A stretch of DNA of 64,000 nucleotides from Paratrimastix pyriformis (taxonomy: Eukaryota > Preaxostyla > Paratrimastigidae), in assembly GCA_027972325.1 (NCBI GenBank), contig JAPMOS010000006.1, forward strand, positions 722,501 to 786,500, given 5' to 3'. Positions within the stretch are counted from its first letter, which is position 1. The number at the start of each line of letters is the position of its first letter. The position numbers were made by a program, and so were the translations under genes. Of this stretch, positions 25,882-38,800 are shown one piece after another. Below the pieces are notes generated by a model, which did not search any database, had not been told where the DNA came from, and saw only the letters and a program-made list of their open reading frames with translations.

Positions 25882-25953
25882 CTCGGAATCAAAAAAAAAA
25901 AGTCAGACATTGCCTGGCCTGGTTTGGTTTTGAGAGTGTGTTGTTCGGGAAAA
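25882..25953. promoter_or_regulatory. Divergent promoter spacer, USP / unknown gene
   Basis: 72 bp between start codons, in an AT-rich dip, with an A11 run at 25890-25900. Confidence 0.5.
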
Positions 25954-28900
25954 ATGACAGGATTGAAGGCTTCAGAAAACCGGCGGGATCCGACCCCAGA
26001 GGTCAGAATGGCTCATCTCGCAGGGCCCAGCAACGCAAGTGGTCCACCGGGGGGCCTGGTTTCAAGTTTTTCAACTGCTGCTTTGCCAGACCCGGTCCCG
26101 GAAAAGACTTTTGGCGATTTAAAAGTTTGAACGTTCTCATTTTCACTGCCGGGCCATTTTATTTTTTTCGGGTGGTCAGGATGACGTTTTCAACGAGTTT
26201 CGGCGACTCGTCTTTGCGAACAATCCTCACATCGGCACATCCAACGCCCATGTGCTTCTTTCTCCCCCGACCCGCACGCCTATCGCCTCCTCTTCTGTCT
26301 TCACCTTCACCACCTTCGGCGGCACGTCGACGACACCCCCGGTCACCCCCCGTGGCGATATGCCCACGCCAGTCACCCCCCGTCGCTCCCCCTCAACCTT
26401 TCATTCGCAAACCACGCCTCCCCGGCCTCCATTAACCAGCATCTCCTCGGGGGTGGTCTCGTCGACCGCCATCAGCGACCGCTTCCGGCTGCTCCTGAGG
26501 GGCCCCAACAGTCTGTGCGGGCCCGCTTCCCGGGCTCATCGATGTCCCTTTTTTCCTTCCCTTTTTCGCGCACAGGTCCGCCGGACCCCGACCCGACCCT
26601 CTTCCTGGAGACCCGCCCGCAGGCCTTCACGCACAACCAGGTCCCGCTGGCCCACCGCCAGTCGGTCGAGTACCAGGGTCTGGCCGAGCCCTCCGTCACG
26701 TGCCCCAGCACCCCAGCCTTCTGACCGGGCTCTGTTGTTTGTTTGTCGTGCCCCTGGGGCAGCCCTGAACAAGTTCATGCTCAGCTGTATGTTGTACTTC
26801 CGGAGCTACATGGCCATCCTGTCGGCCCAGGAGGCGGCCACCCCCCGCAACCCCCTGGTCGCCCTGCTGCCCAAGGCCGACGGCGGGCCGGCGGTCGGCA
26901 ACCTCCTGCCCTCGCCCCCCGCGCAGGCCAGTCATACCCTGGCTCCGCAACCTTTCTACCGGTCCGACCCGCCACCTCGCCCAGCCGGCCGTCGGGCCTC
27001 TTCCTCCAACAGTCATCCCCTCCCTCCAGTCCTTTCTTCGACCCGCGCCCCGCCCCCCTGACTCCACGTTCCGCGGGCCGTTCGGTGGGGCGCAGAGTGA
27101 CGCGTCCTGGCCCGCCCACCTTCTCGACGGCCTCCATCCTGCCCGCTGTGGCGGTCGCCGCCGGGGCCCCCGAGGGCAGCCCTCGGGGCGGTCTCTCCCC
27201 GCGCCGGTCGCTGCCGCCCCTCCGGCCCATCGGCCACCGGCCTGGGGGCGAGGGCTCGGCCACCTCGTCGCGGTCGTCATCCTCGGTCCGGACGGTGCCC
27301 CTGCCCCCCGAGGCGGCCGACCGGCCGGAGGATCTGCTGCGGAGCCACCTGCACATGCTGGGCCAGGCCTACTTCGAGCTGCTCCAGGTGGGCCTCACAC
27401 TCGCCACCGACGAGGCCCCCCGCCAACGCCAGGATGGCTCGCTGGGCCTCAGTCCCAGGCGCCCCCAGCCGTGGCTCCCACTCCAGGGTGACGACGGCTT
27501 GCCGGGGGTCGTTAGCCCCAGGCGCCGCCAGGAACCGCCCAGCCCGCGGCGGGGGCAGGTGGGCTCTCAGCTGACTGTGCCTCGAATCGGGCTGCAGCTG
27601 CTGCGCGAGCAGAACCTCTTCTTCCAGAACATTCAGGAGTACACCGTCCTCCTGCTGGGCCACCTCTTCAGCAAAGCCCGCCTGCCAGCCATCCGCAACG
27701 AGCTCTGTCGGGTGGTCCGTGCCCCCGGCCTCGCCTCCCCTCATGCCCATCCACGCATCCACGCATCCACGCATCCATGCATCCATGCGCACACAGCTTC
27801 GGACGGACGAGTTCAACCAGGTCCAGCACACCGCCCAGATGAGGCAGGTCCGCACCCCCGCCTCCTCCCAGCCCTCCCAACCATCACCGCGACCACCACC
27901 CAGCATCTGGAGCCGCAGGCGTGGGAGCTGCCCTGGGCCGCGTACGGCAGGCGGCTGGCCAGTGGCCAGAGCCCCGTCCCCTCGGCCGAGTCTGTCTCCG
28001 TCCCCACGCGCTGCTGCTCGGTCGTTGTGCGGGCTGTCTGTGTCTGTGTCTGCCCCCATACGCTGCTGCTCGTGGCTCTGCCTCCTCCTCCTCCTCCTCC
28101 TCCTCCTCCCCCTCCCCTCCCCTCCCCTCCCTCCCCCTCCCCCCCCCCCCACGGATGCCTCTGCTGCCTGTCTGTGCTGCCATTGTCCGTCTGGTGGCCT
28201 GCCTGTCCGGACCCGTGGTCTGTGCGCGGACCTGTGGGGGGGCTGGGTCTCCCCGTGCTGCCGACTGCCGGTTCACGGCCAGGGCTGGCATGGTCTTTGG
28301 CGCTTGGGCTTGGGGGGGTCGGGGCTGGGTAGCATCGGAGCACCGCACCTCAGCTCCCTGTCGCCTCGTCGGCGGGACGGGCCGGGGCTGCTCAAGATGT
28401 GCCGCTTCAAGTCGCCCCTCATCGGCGCGCTCTTCCCGGCCCCCCTGGAGCGTTTCCAGAACCCGTCCGCATCGCGCCCTCAGCATGCCTGCCCCTGCCC
28501 CCGCCCCTGCCCCGTCACCCACCGGCCACCCCTGCCTTTTTGTGCTTGCTTCGACTTCGACTTCGCCACCCCTGCCTTTTTGTGCTTGCTTCGACTTCGA
28601 CTGACTGCCCGGGGTCTGCTGGTGCGGGGGTGTGTGGGTAGGGATGCCGTCTGCCCGTACGCGATGAGCGATCGCGATTTGGACCGGCACGCGTGGGCCT
28701 TCGCCAGCGACCTGGACCGGCTCTGCCTGGCCGACCTCAAGACGTCCGCATCCCGCACCCAGCCATCTCTCACCCCAGAACCATCCATCATCACCATCAC
28801 CCCGATCGCCCGCCCCTCTCAGGGCCTGCACGGCGGAGATGATCCGCGACCGGGCCCTCGACCGACAGCGGCGCGAGGAGGAGCAGCGCGCCAGGCGGGA

Positions 28901-29576
28901 GCGCATCCAGTCGGGCGGGCCGCCCCCCGCCCGCTCGGCCTCCTGCGCCTCCCTCGCCTCCCTCGCCGCCTCCACTTCGTCCGACGGTCCGCCCGCTACC
29001 ACGCCCCCCATGACCTCTGCCCCTGCCCCTGCCTGCCGCCCGCACTGCCCTGCAAACGGAGGCGGCACGGCAATGAGGCTGAGGGGGGCCGGCCGGGTCG
29101 GGTTGGCACGGGCCCGGGATGAGCGCCTGCTGGCTGTTGGGTGTGGCTCGGGGCGGGGTGGCAGGGTCGGCCTCCGTGCGTCGGGTGCCCTCGGCGTCGC
29201 GGCTGGCCTCCCCCGGTTTGGGTCACGCGGGCGGGTCCATCCCCGGTCCCGCCACGGCCCTGCCCGCCACGGCCCTGCCCGCCACGGCCCTGCCCGCCAC
29301 GGCCCTGCCCGCCACGGCCCTGCCCGCCACGGCCCTGCCCGGGCTCACATCCGCGGACAGCGGTCTGCCCCGTCTCGAATACCCCCCCCCCCCCCCCCCC
29401 CCCCACGGGTCCTCCTCCCGCACATGGGCATCGCGTCGTCTCGCTCACACCGGGTCTGCGGCATTTGCGCGGCGGGTCGGGGTGGGCAACTTCCACTGCC
29501 GGTCCGCCCCGCGCCTCGGCCACGCCACACGCCTCGCAGCCCGTGCCAACTCGGCCTCGCCCCGCCCACCGAGTGA
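25954..29576 (+). CDS. Unrecognised multi-exon protein
   Basis: I do not recognise the family. The ATG at 25954 (MTGLKASENRRDPTPEV) or 26008 (MAHLAGPSNASG) opens exon 1, which ends LPDPVPEKTFGDLK. A 55-nt intron (26125-26179, donor GTTTGA) joins in phase to DDVFNEFRRLVFANNPHIG, then a Thr/Ser/Pro-rich stretch and SDRFRLLLRGPNS. Later exon-like blocks are LFLETRPQAFTHNQVPLAH, LNKFMLSCMLYFRSYMAIL, LRSHLHMLGQAYFELLQVG, LLREQNLFFQNIQEYTVLL, LLKMCRFKSPLIGALFP, DLDRHAWAFASDLDRLC and a charged helix MIRDRALDRQRREEEQRA. The hydrophobic helical blocks suggest an all-alpha scaffold. The 3' end is uncertain: the reading frame reaches a stop at 29574-29576 but passes through repeats that may be intronic. 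Confidence 0.5.
27749..27790 (+). repeat. CATCCACG short tandem repeat
   Basis: About five imperfect 8 to 9-bp units in the intron after the exon ending in an IRNELCR-like sequence. Confidence 0.75.
28526..28602 (+). repeat. Perfect 40-bp tandem duplication
   Basis: Two adjacent copies with 40-bp period starting ccacccctgcctttttgtgc. The copies are identical over the compared length, so the duplication is recent. It lies between exon-like blocks of the unrecognised gene. Confidence 0.92.
29248..29340 (+). repeat. 15-bp minisatellite CCCGCCACGGCCCTG, about 6 copies
   Basis: Six near-perfect copies. If translated it would give a five-residue repeat (Ala-Thr-Ala-Leu-Pro in one frame), but no frame around it is supported by homology. 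It is followed by a C23 run at 29382-29404. Confidence 0.9.
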
Positions 29577-29878
29577 GCCTCCTCCTCCACCATCACCTTC
29601 TCCTCACCCCTTCCCACCCCTTCTCACCGCCCTGCCACGATCCTGCGGGGCATTTTGCATTTTGTGTCGTGTGACGGTCTTGTTTGGGGTCCCAATCGCC
29701 ATCTCGCCATCTCGCCTTCGCTCTTCGCTCTTCGCTCTTCGCGAGGTCGGCGCGGGCATGCCCGAGCCTTCTTTATCCTCGCGGCTTCGGCAGAAGAAGC
29801 ACTGTGATGAGCAGACAACAACACGGCGGGACGGGGGGGGGGGGGGGGGGGGGAACCGGAGCCGCCTGCCTGCTGGTC
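29577..29878. other. Convergent 3' flank before PRKDC
   Basis: About 300 bp, moderately GC-rich, with short CTCTTCG repeats near 29718-29740 and a G21 run at 29833-29853. No gene seen. Confidence 0.45.
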
Positions 29879-32800
29879 TCAGAGCCAGGAGCACCAGCCC
29901 TTCCACGCCCTGCCGATGACGTTGTCGTCTGTGGCCTGGTCGAGGAGGCAGTCGACCTGCTCGCCCACCGAGGCGCACCGGTCGCCCAGCCGGGCCCGCA
30001 GGTTGCGCTCGGGGTCGCCCCGGATGACGTCCGCCAGGGCCGCCCCCAGGGCCCGGTCGCTCCAGTGGGTCGAGTACTCCAGCTCCGTTTGCATGACCGC
30101 TGCGCGCCCCCCCACAGCACCCGCCCCACAGCACCCGCCCCCGCCCCACAGAGCCACCCCGGCGGCAGACCAGATGGGAAACGGCGCGGACAGGCCAACG
30201 GAAGGGAGGGTGGGGGGTGGGGGGACGATGATGGGGTGTGGGTGGGTGTGGGCGGACCGCGTGGGTTGTGGAGGTCGAGCTTGCGCCGGGTCAGGTCGAC
30301 CCGCTGGCCGGCGTACCACTCGGGCAGCGGCACGTCATCGCCGACCTCCATCTGCGCCCACCACCGCCCCCCCACACATGCGTCACGCCCCGGGTGCATG
30401 AGGGGATTGCCGGGTGCACGGGGGATGATTGCTGGATGTGTGGGGATGATTGCCGGGGGCCGGGCGGGCGGGCGGGACGGACGGCCTTGTCCTTGTTGAG
30501 GAACTTGGTCCAGTCGACGATGGGCTCGCTGACGAAGACCTCCATGGCCGCCAGCAGCACCTCGCGCCGCTCGTGGAGGGCCCCCAGGGCGTGCACCATG
30601 GTGTGCTTCAGCAGCCCCTCGGGCCCCAGCGGCTGGCAGAACTCCGTCTGCAGCCAGGGATGGCGATGGGTCAGTTGGGGATCAGAACCATGGGTCAGAT
30701 CGGGGGCCCGGTCGGGGGCCCGGGGGTCAGGATGCTGGCCTCAGGCAGGGGGGCCAAGGAGAAGCCAAGGAGGGGGAGCGGACGAATTGGCGGGTGAGGC
30801 GGAAGGGCATCATTTCGGGGGCCGGCAGGCCCAGGGACGTGCCGAAGGCGTAGCCGAAGTCGATCAGCACCATCCGCCCGCTACAACACCCCAATCCCAA
30901 CCCCAATCCCAATCCCAATCCCAATCCCAATCCCAATCCCAATCCCAATCCCAATCCCAATCCCAATCCCAATCCCAATCCCAATCAGGGCGACGGGACG
31001 GGGGGTGAGCCAGGAGGATCCGCCATGGAAAAGCGCTCGGAGGGGCGGAGGCGGAGGGGCGGAGCAGGAAGGGTGCCGACGGGGGTGGCTGGAGGGACGT
31101 GGGCGAGGACGGACCTCTCCTGGTCGAGGAGGAAGTTGTCCAAGTGCCGATCGCCGATCCCTGCACACCCACCCACCCGCCCCCGTGCCCATCGCCAGGC
31201 CCGGCAGCGGGTGAAGAAGGAGGCCCCCGAAAACCACCCAAAGGCAAAGGCGGGCGGGCGGGGTGGCGGGCCCATCAGACCGCAGATGTAGGAGGCGATG
31301 GAGGCGGTGCCCAGGGAGCGGACGAAGTTGTTGCGGATGAGCAGGTACGACTCGGCCGACGAGGCCATGCTCATCACGCCCCGCCTGCACAGCCCGCCCG
31401 CCCGCCCGCCCACACACACACACACACCGGGCGGAGCAGCAGACAGGCCACTCAGCAAGTGGATGGTGGCCGGGGCATGGCGAGGCGAGACAGCTCGGCG
31501 GGGCGCGGGGGGGCGCGGGGGCTGACTTGAGGTGGTCGGGCTTGAAGGAGGCCGCGATGCGGGTCATCATGTCGACCACGTCCCGCCGGCGGGCGACCTT
31601 GTTCATCTCGCGCACCTTCTGCGGAGCCCCCAGGTCCTTGGCCTCTGCACACCGGGCCGCGTCGTCACGCCGCATCCCCACAGGGAGAGGTGATGAAGGT
31701 GTGTTGGTGTGTGGTGGCGGGTGCGGCGGCGGGGGGTGCGGACTGGGGTTGCGCTTGGCCATGCGCTCGACGAAGGCGTCGTACTCGAAGTTGGGGCCCT
31801 TGGTGGGGCTCAGGATGGGCACGTCGGCGGGCCGCTGGCGCTCCTCGATGATGCGCTTGAGGGGCTTCGTGTTGGGGACCCACTCGAGCAGCCCCAGCCG
31901 GCTCGACATGGGCAGCACCTGCGCCCCCCCCGCCCACCCGCACCCCATCAGCATCCAATCATCCACGCCAGGAGCGGGTGAGGCGGGCGGCCGTGGTGGA
32001 TGGGCGGCCGTGTGCAGGGGGTGGGTGGGGGTGGAGGGGGGGGGGGGGGGGGGGGGAGGGGGAGGATGACCTGGTGAGTAGTCGGTGAGGTGGAGGCGGC
32101 GCTGGGCGGCTGCGGGGTCCTGGCGGAAGATGTCGTTCATGATGGCGAAGAGCTGCTCGATGCGCTGGTCGAGGCGCAGGTCCTCGCCGCCCTTGACGAG
32201 GAACATCCGCTCGGCCTCGTCGTCCCCGCGCACCGTCAGCCGCTTGGGGACCCGCATCGAGTTGAGCACCAGCAGGTCCCGGTCGAACCCGGCAACCTTG
32301 GCGTGCAGCTCGGGCCGGGGCTGACTCCGGCCCCCCCGATACTGGCCAGGAACCTCGATCGCCTCGGCAGCCTGCGCCGACACATTCACACACACAGACA
32401 CGGCCAGCCACCAGGGCCCGGGGCAGCCGCCAGCCATTCGTGTGTGTGTGTGTGTGTGTTGAGGGGGAGGGGGGAGGGGGTGGCGAGCGAGAGGAGGAGC
32501 AGAGGGCGGCGGACGTTGGTCAGGTCGTAGTCTGCCAGCCACGGGGAGAGCTCCTGCAGGGGGAAGTGGCCGCCGGCCTCGAGGATGGTTTTCTTGGCGG
32601 CCCCCATCTTGGCGCCCATCCCGTTGGCGGCCGCCATGATCCCCTCGAGCACCTTCGTCCCCTGGGGCGCCGCCAGCCCGCCCACCACCACCACAGCCAC
32701 AACACCGCAGGGCAAGAAGGCACGGGTCACCGCAGGGCAAGAAGGCGCCGAGTCACAGGCCCCGACGGACACGGGGGCTCGGGGGCGGCTCGGAGGGCGG

Positions 32801-35800
32801 GGGCGGGGGGGAGCAGGCGGACCGAGTTTCGCTCGGTGAACTCGGCCGCCCGTCCGAAGAGGCTCACCATCCCCGACCGCTCGGCCTTGCCGAAGGCCAC
32901 GTCTGTCCGAGGGTCCGCCAACCGCCCCGAAGGAAAGCCCAGCTGACGGCAGCCCCTCGCGTCATCGCCCACACCCACCGCCGCCCACCCACACTGCCGC
33001 GCCCACACCGCCGCAGGCAGGATGGAAGCGAGGGGTGGCGGGGGCAGCGGACTGGTGGGGCCCTTGGCGGGGTCGAGGTCGTCGAAGAGGTCCTCCATCA
33101 TGCGGGTGCGCAGCTCGGTCGCCCGGCCGTAGTTCTTCTCCTTCAGGGCCGTGATGATCAGCCCCAGCCAGTCCTGCAACCAGCAGACGGGCGGGCGGGA
33201 GCCGCAGGTGGGCACGGGGCCGGCGGAGGGGAGGGAGAGGGGCCAGGCAGAGCAGGGGTGTGGCAGCTGGGGGCGGGCGGCGGGGTGCGGGGACCTTGCA
33301 GCGGAGCTGGGGGTGGGTGAGCCGCTCCAGCTCGGTCACCAGCCGGTCCATCGGGGGCAGCGCCAGCAGCCCCCGCAGCGATTGCACCTGCCGCAACGCG
33401 CCCGCCCGACCATGGGAGTGCGCGAGTGGGGACGGGATCGGCACTGGCGGCGGAAATGGCGGCGGCGGGGCGGAGCATCCGGCAGAGCGGCAGGTGCGGC
33501 CAGGGCGGGGGTTGGGGTGGCGGGCGGCGGGTGGTGCGGGACGGACGATGGGGCTGTCGGGGTCGAGGTCCTCTGAGGAGATCCGGAAGGGGGAAGTGCA
33601 CACAGCCTGCGGATACTCGGTGGCCATCTGCACGGACCCCACCGGCGGTGAGTCGGGCAGGCGGGCGGGCGGGCGGGCGGGCGGGCGGGCAGGCAGGCAG
33701 GCAAGCAGGCAGGCAGGCCAGGAGGGAAGGAAGGAAGATCGCGGGGTTTGCGGACCCGCTCGAGGATGGGCCGCAGGAGGGCGGCGGCGGCCGCTTGAGG
33801 GAGCCCATCATCTGGGGCAGCCAGGCAGCAGCAGCCAGGTCGGCACCCGGGCAGCCTGCGGGGCACCGAGGGAGGGAGGGAGGGAGGGAGGAGGTCAGAC
33901 GAGCTGTCTAAGCGGCCAAGGCAGGGGGGGGGGGGGGGGGGGGGGGGGGGGTGTGACGGACGTGGGCTGCGAAGAGGGCGTGCGTGGTCGGATGCTCGGC
34001 GGCCGTGTCGAGGGCCTTGGGGAACCTGCGCCAGACCAAAGACCAGGGCCCGAACGCGATCACGGACGGGTCCGCGGGTGGAAGCCCCCGCCCACCACCC
34101 GCCACCACCGGAGCGGACCGATCGCGGGCCAGGAAGCTGCCCAACTCGAGGGCCCGCAGCAGGCTGGTCACCAGCGTCCGGGCGCATTCGTCCGCCTGTC
34201 GCCGCCCAGCCACCGCCACCCACCATCCGACGGTCCGGCCGACGGCAGGGGCGACAGCAAGGCGTGGGCGTGGGCGTGGGGCGTGGGCGTGGGGCGTGGG
34301 CGTGGGCGTGGGCGTGGGCAAGGGCAGGACGGACCTGAGCCTTGGCGGCAGGGGCGGCGGGCTGGGCGGCCTCGAGGCGGGCCAGCCAGGCGGCACAGAA
34401 GAGCCCGTACTGGACGTGCAGCTTGGCCGCCTCCTGGAGCTGCTCCCCGCAGACAGTCCGCATGATGGGCGCAGGCCGCACCACCACACGGGGGTCGAGG
34501 AGCAACAAGCCCGAGGCGGAGGCCGGGGCGAGGCGGAGGCCGGGCGGACCTGCTCTGGGGCCGCCTCGACCATGCCGGCGGCCTGGCGGAAGCACTGGTG
34601 CGCCTCGGCCCAGCGGTCGGTGGCCTGGGCGCGGGCCTGGGCGCAGGTCAGGGCGGGCAGCACCTCGGCGGGTGGGGTCGCCTCGCCCTCGCCCCCGTGG
34701 CCCTCGGCGTCCACCGACCCACCCGCCGCTGGGCCCATCGCGCATCGCGCATGCATGCGAGCGGCAAGACAATGGTGATCAGAGGCACGCGCGGCATGGC
34801 CTGGGGGGAGGGGGGAGGGGGTGCTCATGACGGACCGGGGGGCAGGTCGGCAGGGAGCGCGTCGAGGGCCGTGGCCAGGCGGGCGAGGACCTTGCCCCGG
34901 TAGCGCATGAAGGCCAGGCGCTTGGTGGGCTCCCGGGCAAGCTTACCCTGTGTGTGCGGTGGCGTGGACCGGGACGGCCGAGCGGTGGAAGGAAGAAGAA
35001 GAAGAGGGCACAGTGAATCCTTTCCCCCGAGGGGAGATGGCGGCGGGGGGCCCAGTGGGACGGCTGGGGGCGGCGGGGCGGACGGGCGGGTAACGTGCCA
35101 GGTAGTCGGCCAGGGAAGTGAGGGCCGTCAGCTGGGTACGGCCGGGGGGCAGGGCGGCCGCCTTGGCCACGTGCAGCTTGACGAACGACCGCAGGAAGCC
35201 GAAGTCCATGGGCCTGCGCCAGACCAGCCCCCCAGCGAGGGGCGGGGCCAAGCGTGGAGGCGCCGGCCGGAGGCAGTGGGCAGGGGGGTGGCGGCTCTGT
35301 GGGCGGTGGATGGCGGGGGTGCGGACCGGTCCTCCTTTGCGGTGCCCGTGGCGGGGGCGACCCCGGCCGCCCTGGCGAAGGCCGCCCCGCCCAGGCGGAG
35401 GCCCATCTTGAAGGCGGCCTGGCAGAGGCGCAGGTACTTGGCCGCCACGGCGAAGTTGCGCTGCTTGCGGGCGCAGTCGCCCACCAGGCGGAGCATCGTG
35501 GCCCGCCCGTGGAACAGGGCCCCTTCCACCTCGGCCCGGCTCAGGGACGGCGCCCCACCCACAGCCGAGCTCCCGCCCCCGGCCGCCGGCTCGGCCTCGT
35601 CGGCTATCGGGCGCGGGATGGGATGGGATGGGATGGGATGGGATGGGATGGGATGGGATGGGGGGATGGGATGGGATGGGATGGGATGGGATGGGATGGG
35701 ATGGGATGGAATGTGTAATGTGTGAGGCGGGACGGCAGCGTGGTGTGACGACGGGGGTTCAGTGGAGGGTTGGTGGGCGGACGAGGGGCGGGCACGGCGT

Positions 35801-38800
35801 AGAGGATGGGCTGGAAGCGCTTAACGAGGGCCTCGATGATGATCGTCCGGCTGCTCATCAGGTCCGTCCAGACCTCCGTCCCGTCCAGCGCCGTCGACGG
35901 CCACCTGCAAGCAAAAAATGGGCCCGGGCGGCGATCGGGCGCCCGTTTCGGCCGGGACGGCATTGGGACGGGGCAGGGGCAGGGGCAGGGGGCAGGGGGC
36001 AGGGGGCAGGGGGCAGGGGCAGGGGCAGGGGCAGGGGGCAGGGGCAGGGGCAGGGGGCAGGGGGCAGGGGCAGGGGCAGGGGGCAGGGGGCAGGGGGCAG
36101 GGGGCAGGGGCAGGGGCAGGCAGGGGCAGAGGGCAGGGGGGTGGCGAACCTGCCGGCCCAGGTCTCGACCATCCTGAGGAAGCGTGCCTTGGCCACCTCG
36201 GGCGCCTGCGCCGAGCAGGAGGCCGCGAAGTCCAGGGCCTCGTCCAGCTCCCCGATCTGGGCCGCCCGTCCCGCACCCCGCCATACATGCCCGACGGTTG
36301 GATGCCGTGCCCCCGACAGACCGCCAACTACCTGCCCCGGAGGTGTGCGTGTGCCTGGTGTGCGTGTGTCTGGTGTGCGTGTGCCTGGTGTGCGTGTGTC
36401 TGGTGTGCGTGTGTCTGGTGTGCGTGTGTCTGGTGTGCGTGTGTCTGGTGTGCGTGTGCCTGGTGTGCGTGTGTCTGGTGTCGTGTGTGGGGCTCAAGCG
36501 GACCCGCTGGATCTGCTGCAGGAGGCACCGGCGGGCGTGGGTGGCGAGGGGATGCAGGGCCGCCCACTGGTCGAGGATCTGCCCCTGTGCCGTCCGGACG
36601 TACTGCCGCGCCCGATCGAACTCCTCCTGCGCCACCGCCACCAGGGCCAGCTCTGCCAGGCACGGCCGGGGGTGCCGGGGGTGCGGATGGGTGATGGATG
36701 AGCGCGGGGGCGGCGAGGGCGGCGGACCGGCGGCGTGGTGCTCCTGGACGAGGCCCAGCTGGCCGCGGGCCTGCGCCTGCCGGACAAAGTCGGCCAGCGC
36801 CTCGAAGCGCTGCGGCTCGTAGAGGTGCGACCGGATGAAGTACCCCAGCAGGGCATGCTGCGCCACCATCCAGCCGACCCCCGCACCCCCCCGGGGCGTG
36901 AGACTGAGATGGCGACGAGGGGGCAGCCCGCCGCATGCAGCCTCGTGGGGGGGCGGACGCGGTACTCCTCGGCCAGGAACTTGGTGGGGTCGCCGGCCAC
37001 CTCGTCCAGCACCTGGGCCCCCAGGTCGTCCCACCGGGTCAGCTGGGCGTAGCACTTCAGATAGCCCGCGTAGAGGGTGTCCGACTGCGGTGGGGCGGGA
37101 GCGAGGGTGAGGGAGGGTGTGTGACGGCCATTCGCAAGACCATCGCGAGGAAAGCTGCCAATCGGGGTCAGCGGGCTGGTTGATTGATGGTGGTTGTGGT
37201 GGGTGGGTGGGTGGGTGCGGCGGACCTCGAACGCGCTCTGCTCGTGGCCCTGCTGGCGCTCGAGGGCGCTGTGGTAGAGGAGCAGGGCCGCGTTGTAGTC
37301 GCCCGACAGCTCGGTGTCGATCGCCTGCCGGGTCAGCTCTTGCCGGGCCACCCGGTGGGCCAGGCCCCGCAGCACGTCCTGCGCCCCGACCGTACCACGA
37401 TGAGCCGACCCGACGAGGCGGCGGAGGCGGCCAGGGGATGGAGGATGGATGGATCATACGAATGGATGGAGGGATGGGGGCCAGACCTCCTCGCCCAGGG
37501 CCTTGTAGAGGTGGCCCAGGTGGGCATGGACCGTGTCGCGCACTTGATCGCCCTCTGGACCCGCCCCAACCCACCCCAGCAGACGAAGGCATTCGGTCAG
37601 CACCACAGACGAAGGCATTCGGTCGGTCAGCACCACGACGGCCCTTCCGATTTGGCGGGCGGCCCAAGGGTCGCAGCAACATTATCCGAAATCGCATCGA
37701 TGATCCGGCTGCCCCCGCTGCAGACCTGGGCCCGTGTCGGCACGGGCGTCCTCGAGGCGCCGCTCGAGGAGCAGGACGCCGGCCTGGTGGTTGCTCGACC
37801 GGGCGGCCGAGAGGAGCACCGTGTCCGGGTCCAGGGTGGCGAAGTTCAGCTCGAGGCACAGGCCCTGCAGGGCGCCCACGAAGGCCGGGTCGTGGGGGCT
37901 GCCCCTGCAGCGCAGCAACGCCAACGACCCCGCACCGACAACAGGGGAAGTCACGCAACAGGGGATGCCACGCAATATGGATGGCTGATGGCGGGCCCCC
38001 CCAAGGAGGGCAGCCGCGAGACAGGGCAGGGCAGGGCAGGGCAGGGCAGGGCAGGGCAGGGCAGGGCAGGGCAGGGCAGGGCAGGGCAGGGCAGGGCAGG
38101 GCAGGGCAGGGCAGGGCAGGGCAGGGCAGGGCAGGGCAGGGCAGGGCAGGGGGCGGACTCAGCGGCGCTCTGCTGGAGGAGGAAGTGGATGTGCTCGTAG
38201 AGGCGACTGGCGGTCCGCTCGCGGGTGGCGGCCTTCTGGGACTTGCAGGCCCACTCGTAGACGGCCCGCACCAGACTCTGCCCCGCCCCGGGGGAGGGAG
38301 AGGGAGAGGGGAGGGTTTGGGAGGGGGGGGGGGGGGGGGGGGAGGGGACGTGAGGCGGCAGGCGCAAGTCGCCGAGGTTGGTGCCGCCGAGTGGACGCGA
38401 CACCAGGGCCAGGGGCCAGGGGCCAGTGAGACATGGCCAGTGAGACATGGCCAGTGAGACATGGCCAGGGGCCAGGGGCCAGGGGGCCAGGGGGCCAGGG
38501 GGCCAGGGGGCCAGGGGGCCAGGGGGCCAGGGGGCCAGGGGGGCCAGGGGGCCAGGGGGCCAGGGGCCAGGGGGCCAGGGGCCAGGGGGCCAGGGGGCCA
38601 GGGGGCCAGGGGGCCAGGGGCCAGGGGGCCAGGGGCCAGGGGGCCAGGGGCCAGGGGCCAGTGAGACATGTGGGGGCCAGTGAGACATGGCCAGGGGGCC
38701 AGTGAGACATGGCCAGGGGGCCAGTGAGACATGGCCAGGGGGCCAGGGGGCCAGGGGGCCAGGGGGCCAGGGGGCCAGGGGGCCAGGGGGCCAGGGGGCC

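Noticed and set aside
30881-31000. Gly-Ile repeat peptide
   Set aside because: Hexanucleotide repeat in an intron; the DFG exon starts after an acceptor downstream of it.
35616-35710. Interstitial telomere repeat (GGGAT)
   Set aside because: Not a known telomere unit; no TTAGGG-like variants; confined to introns.
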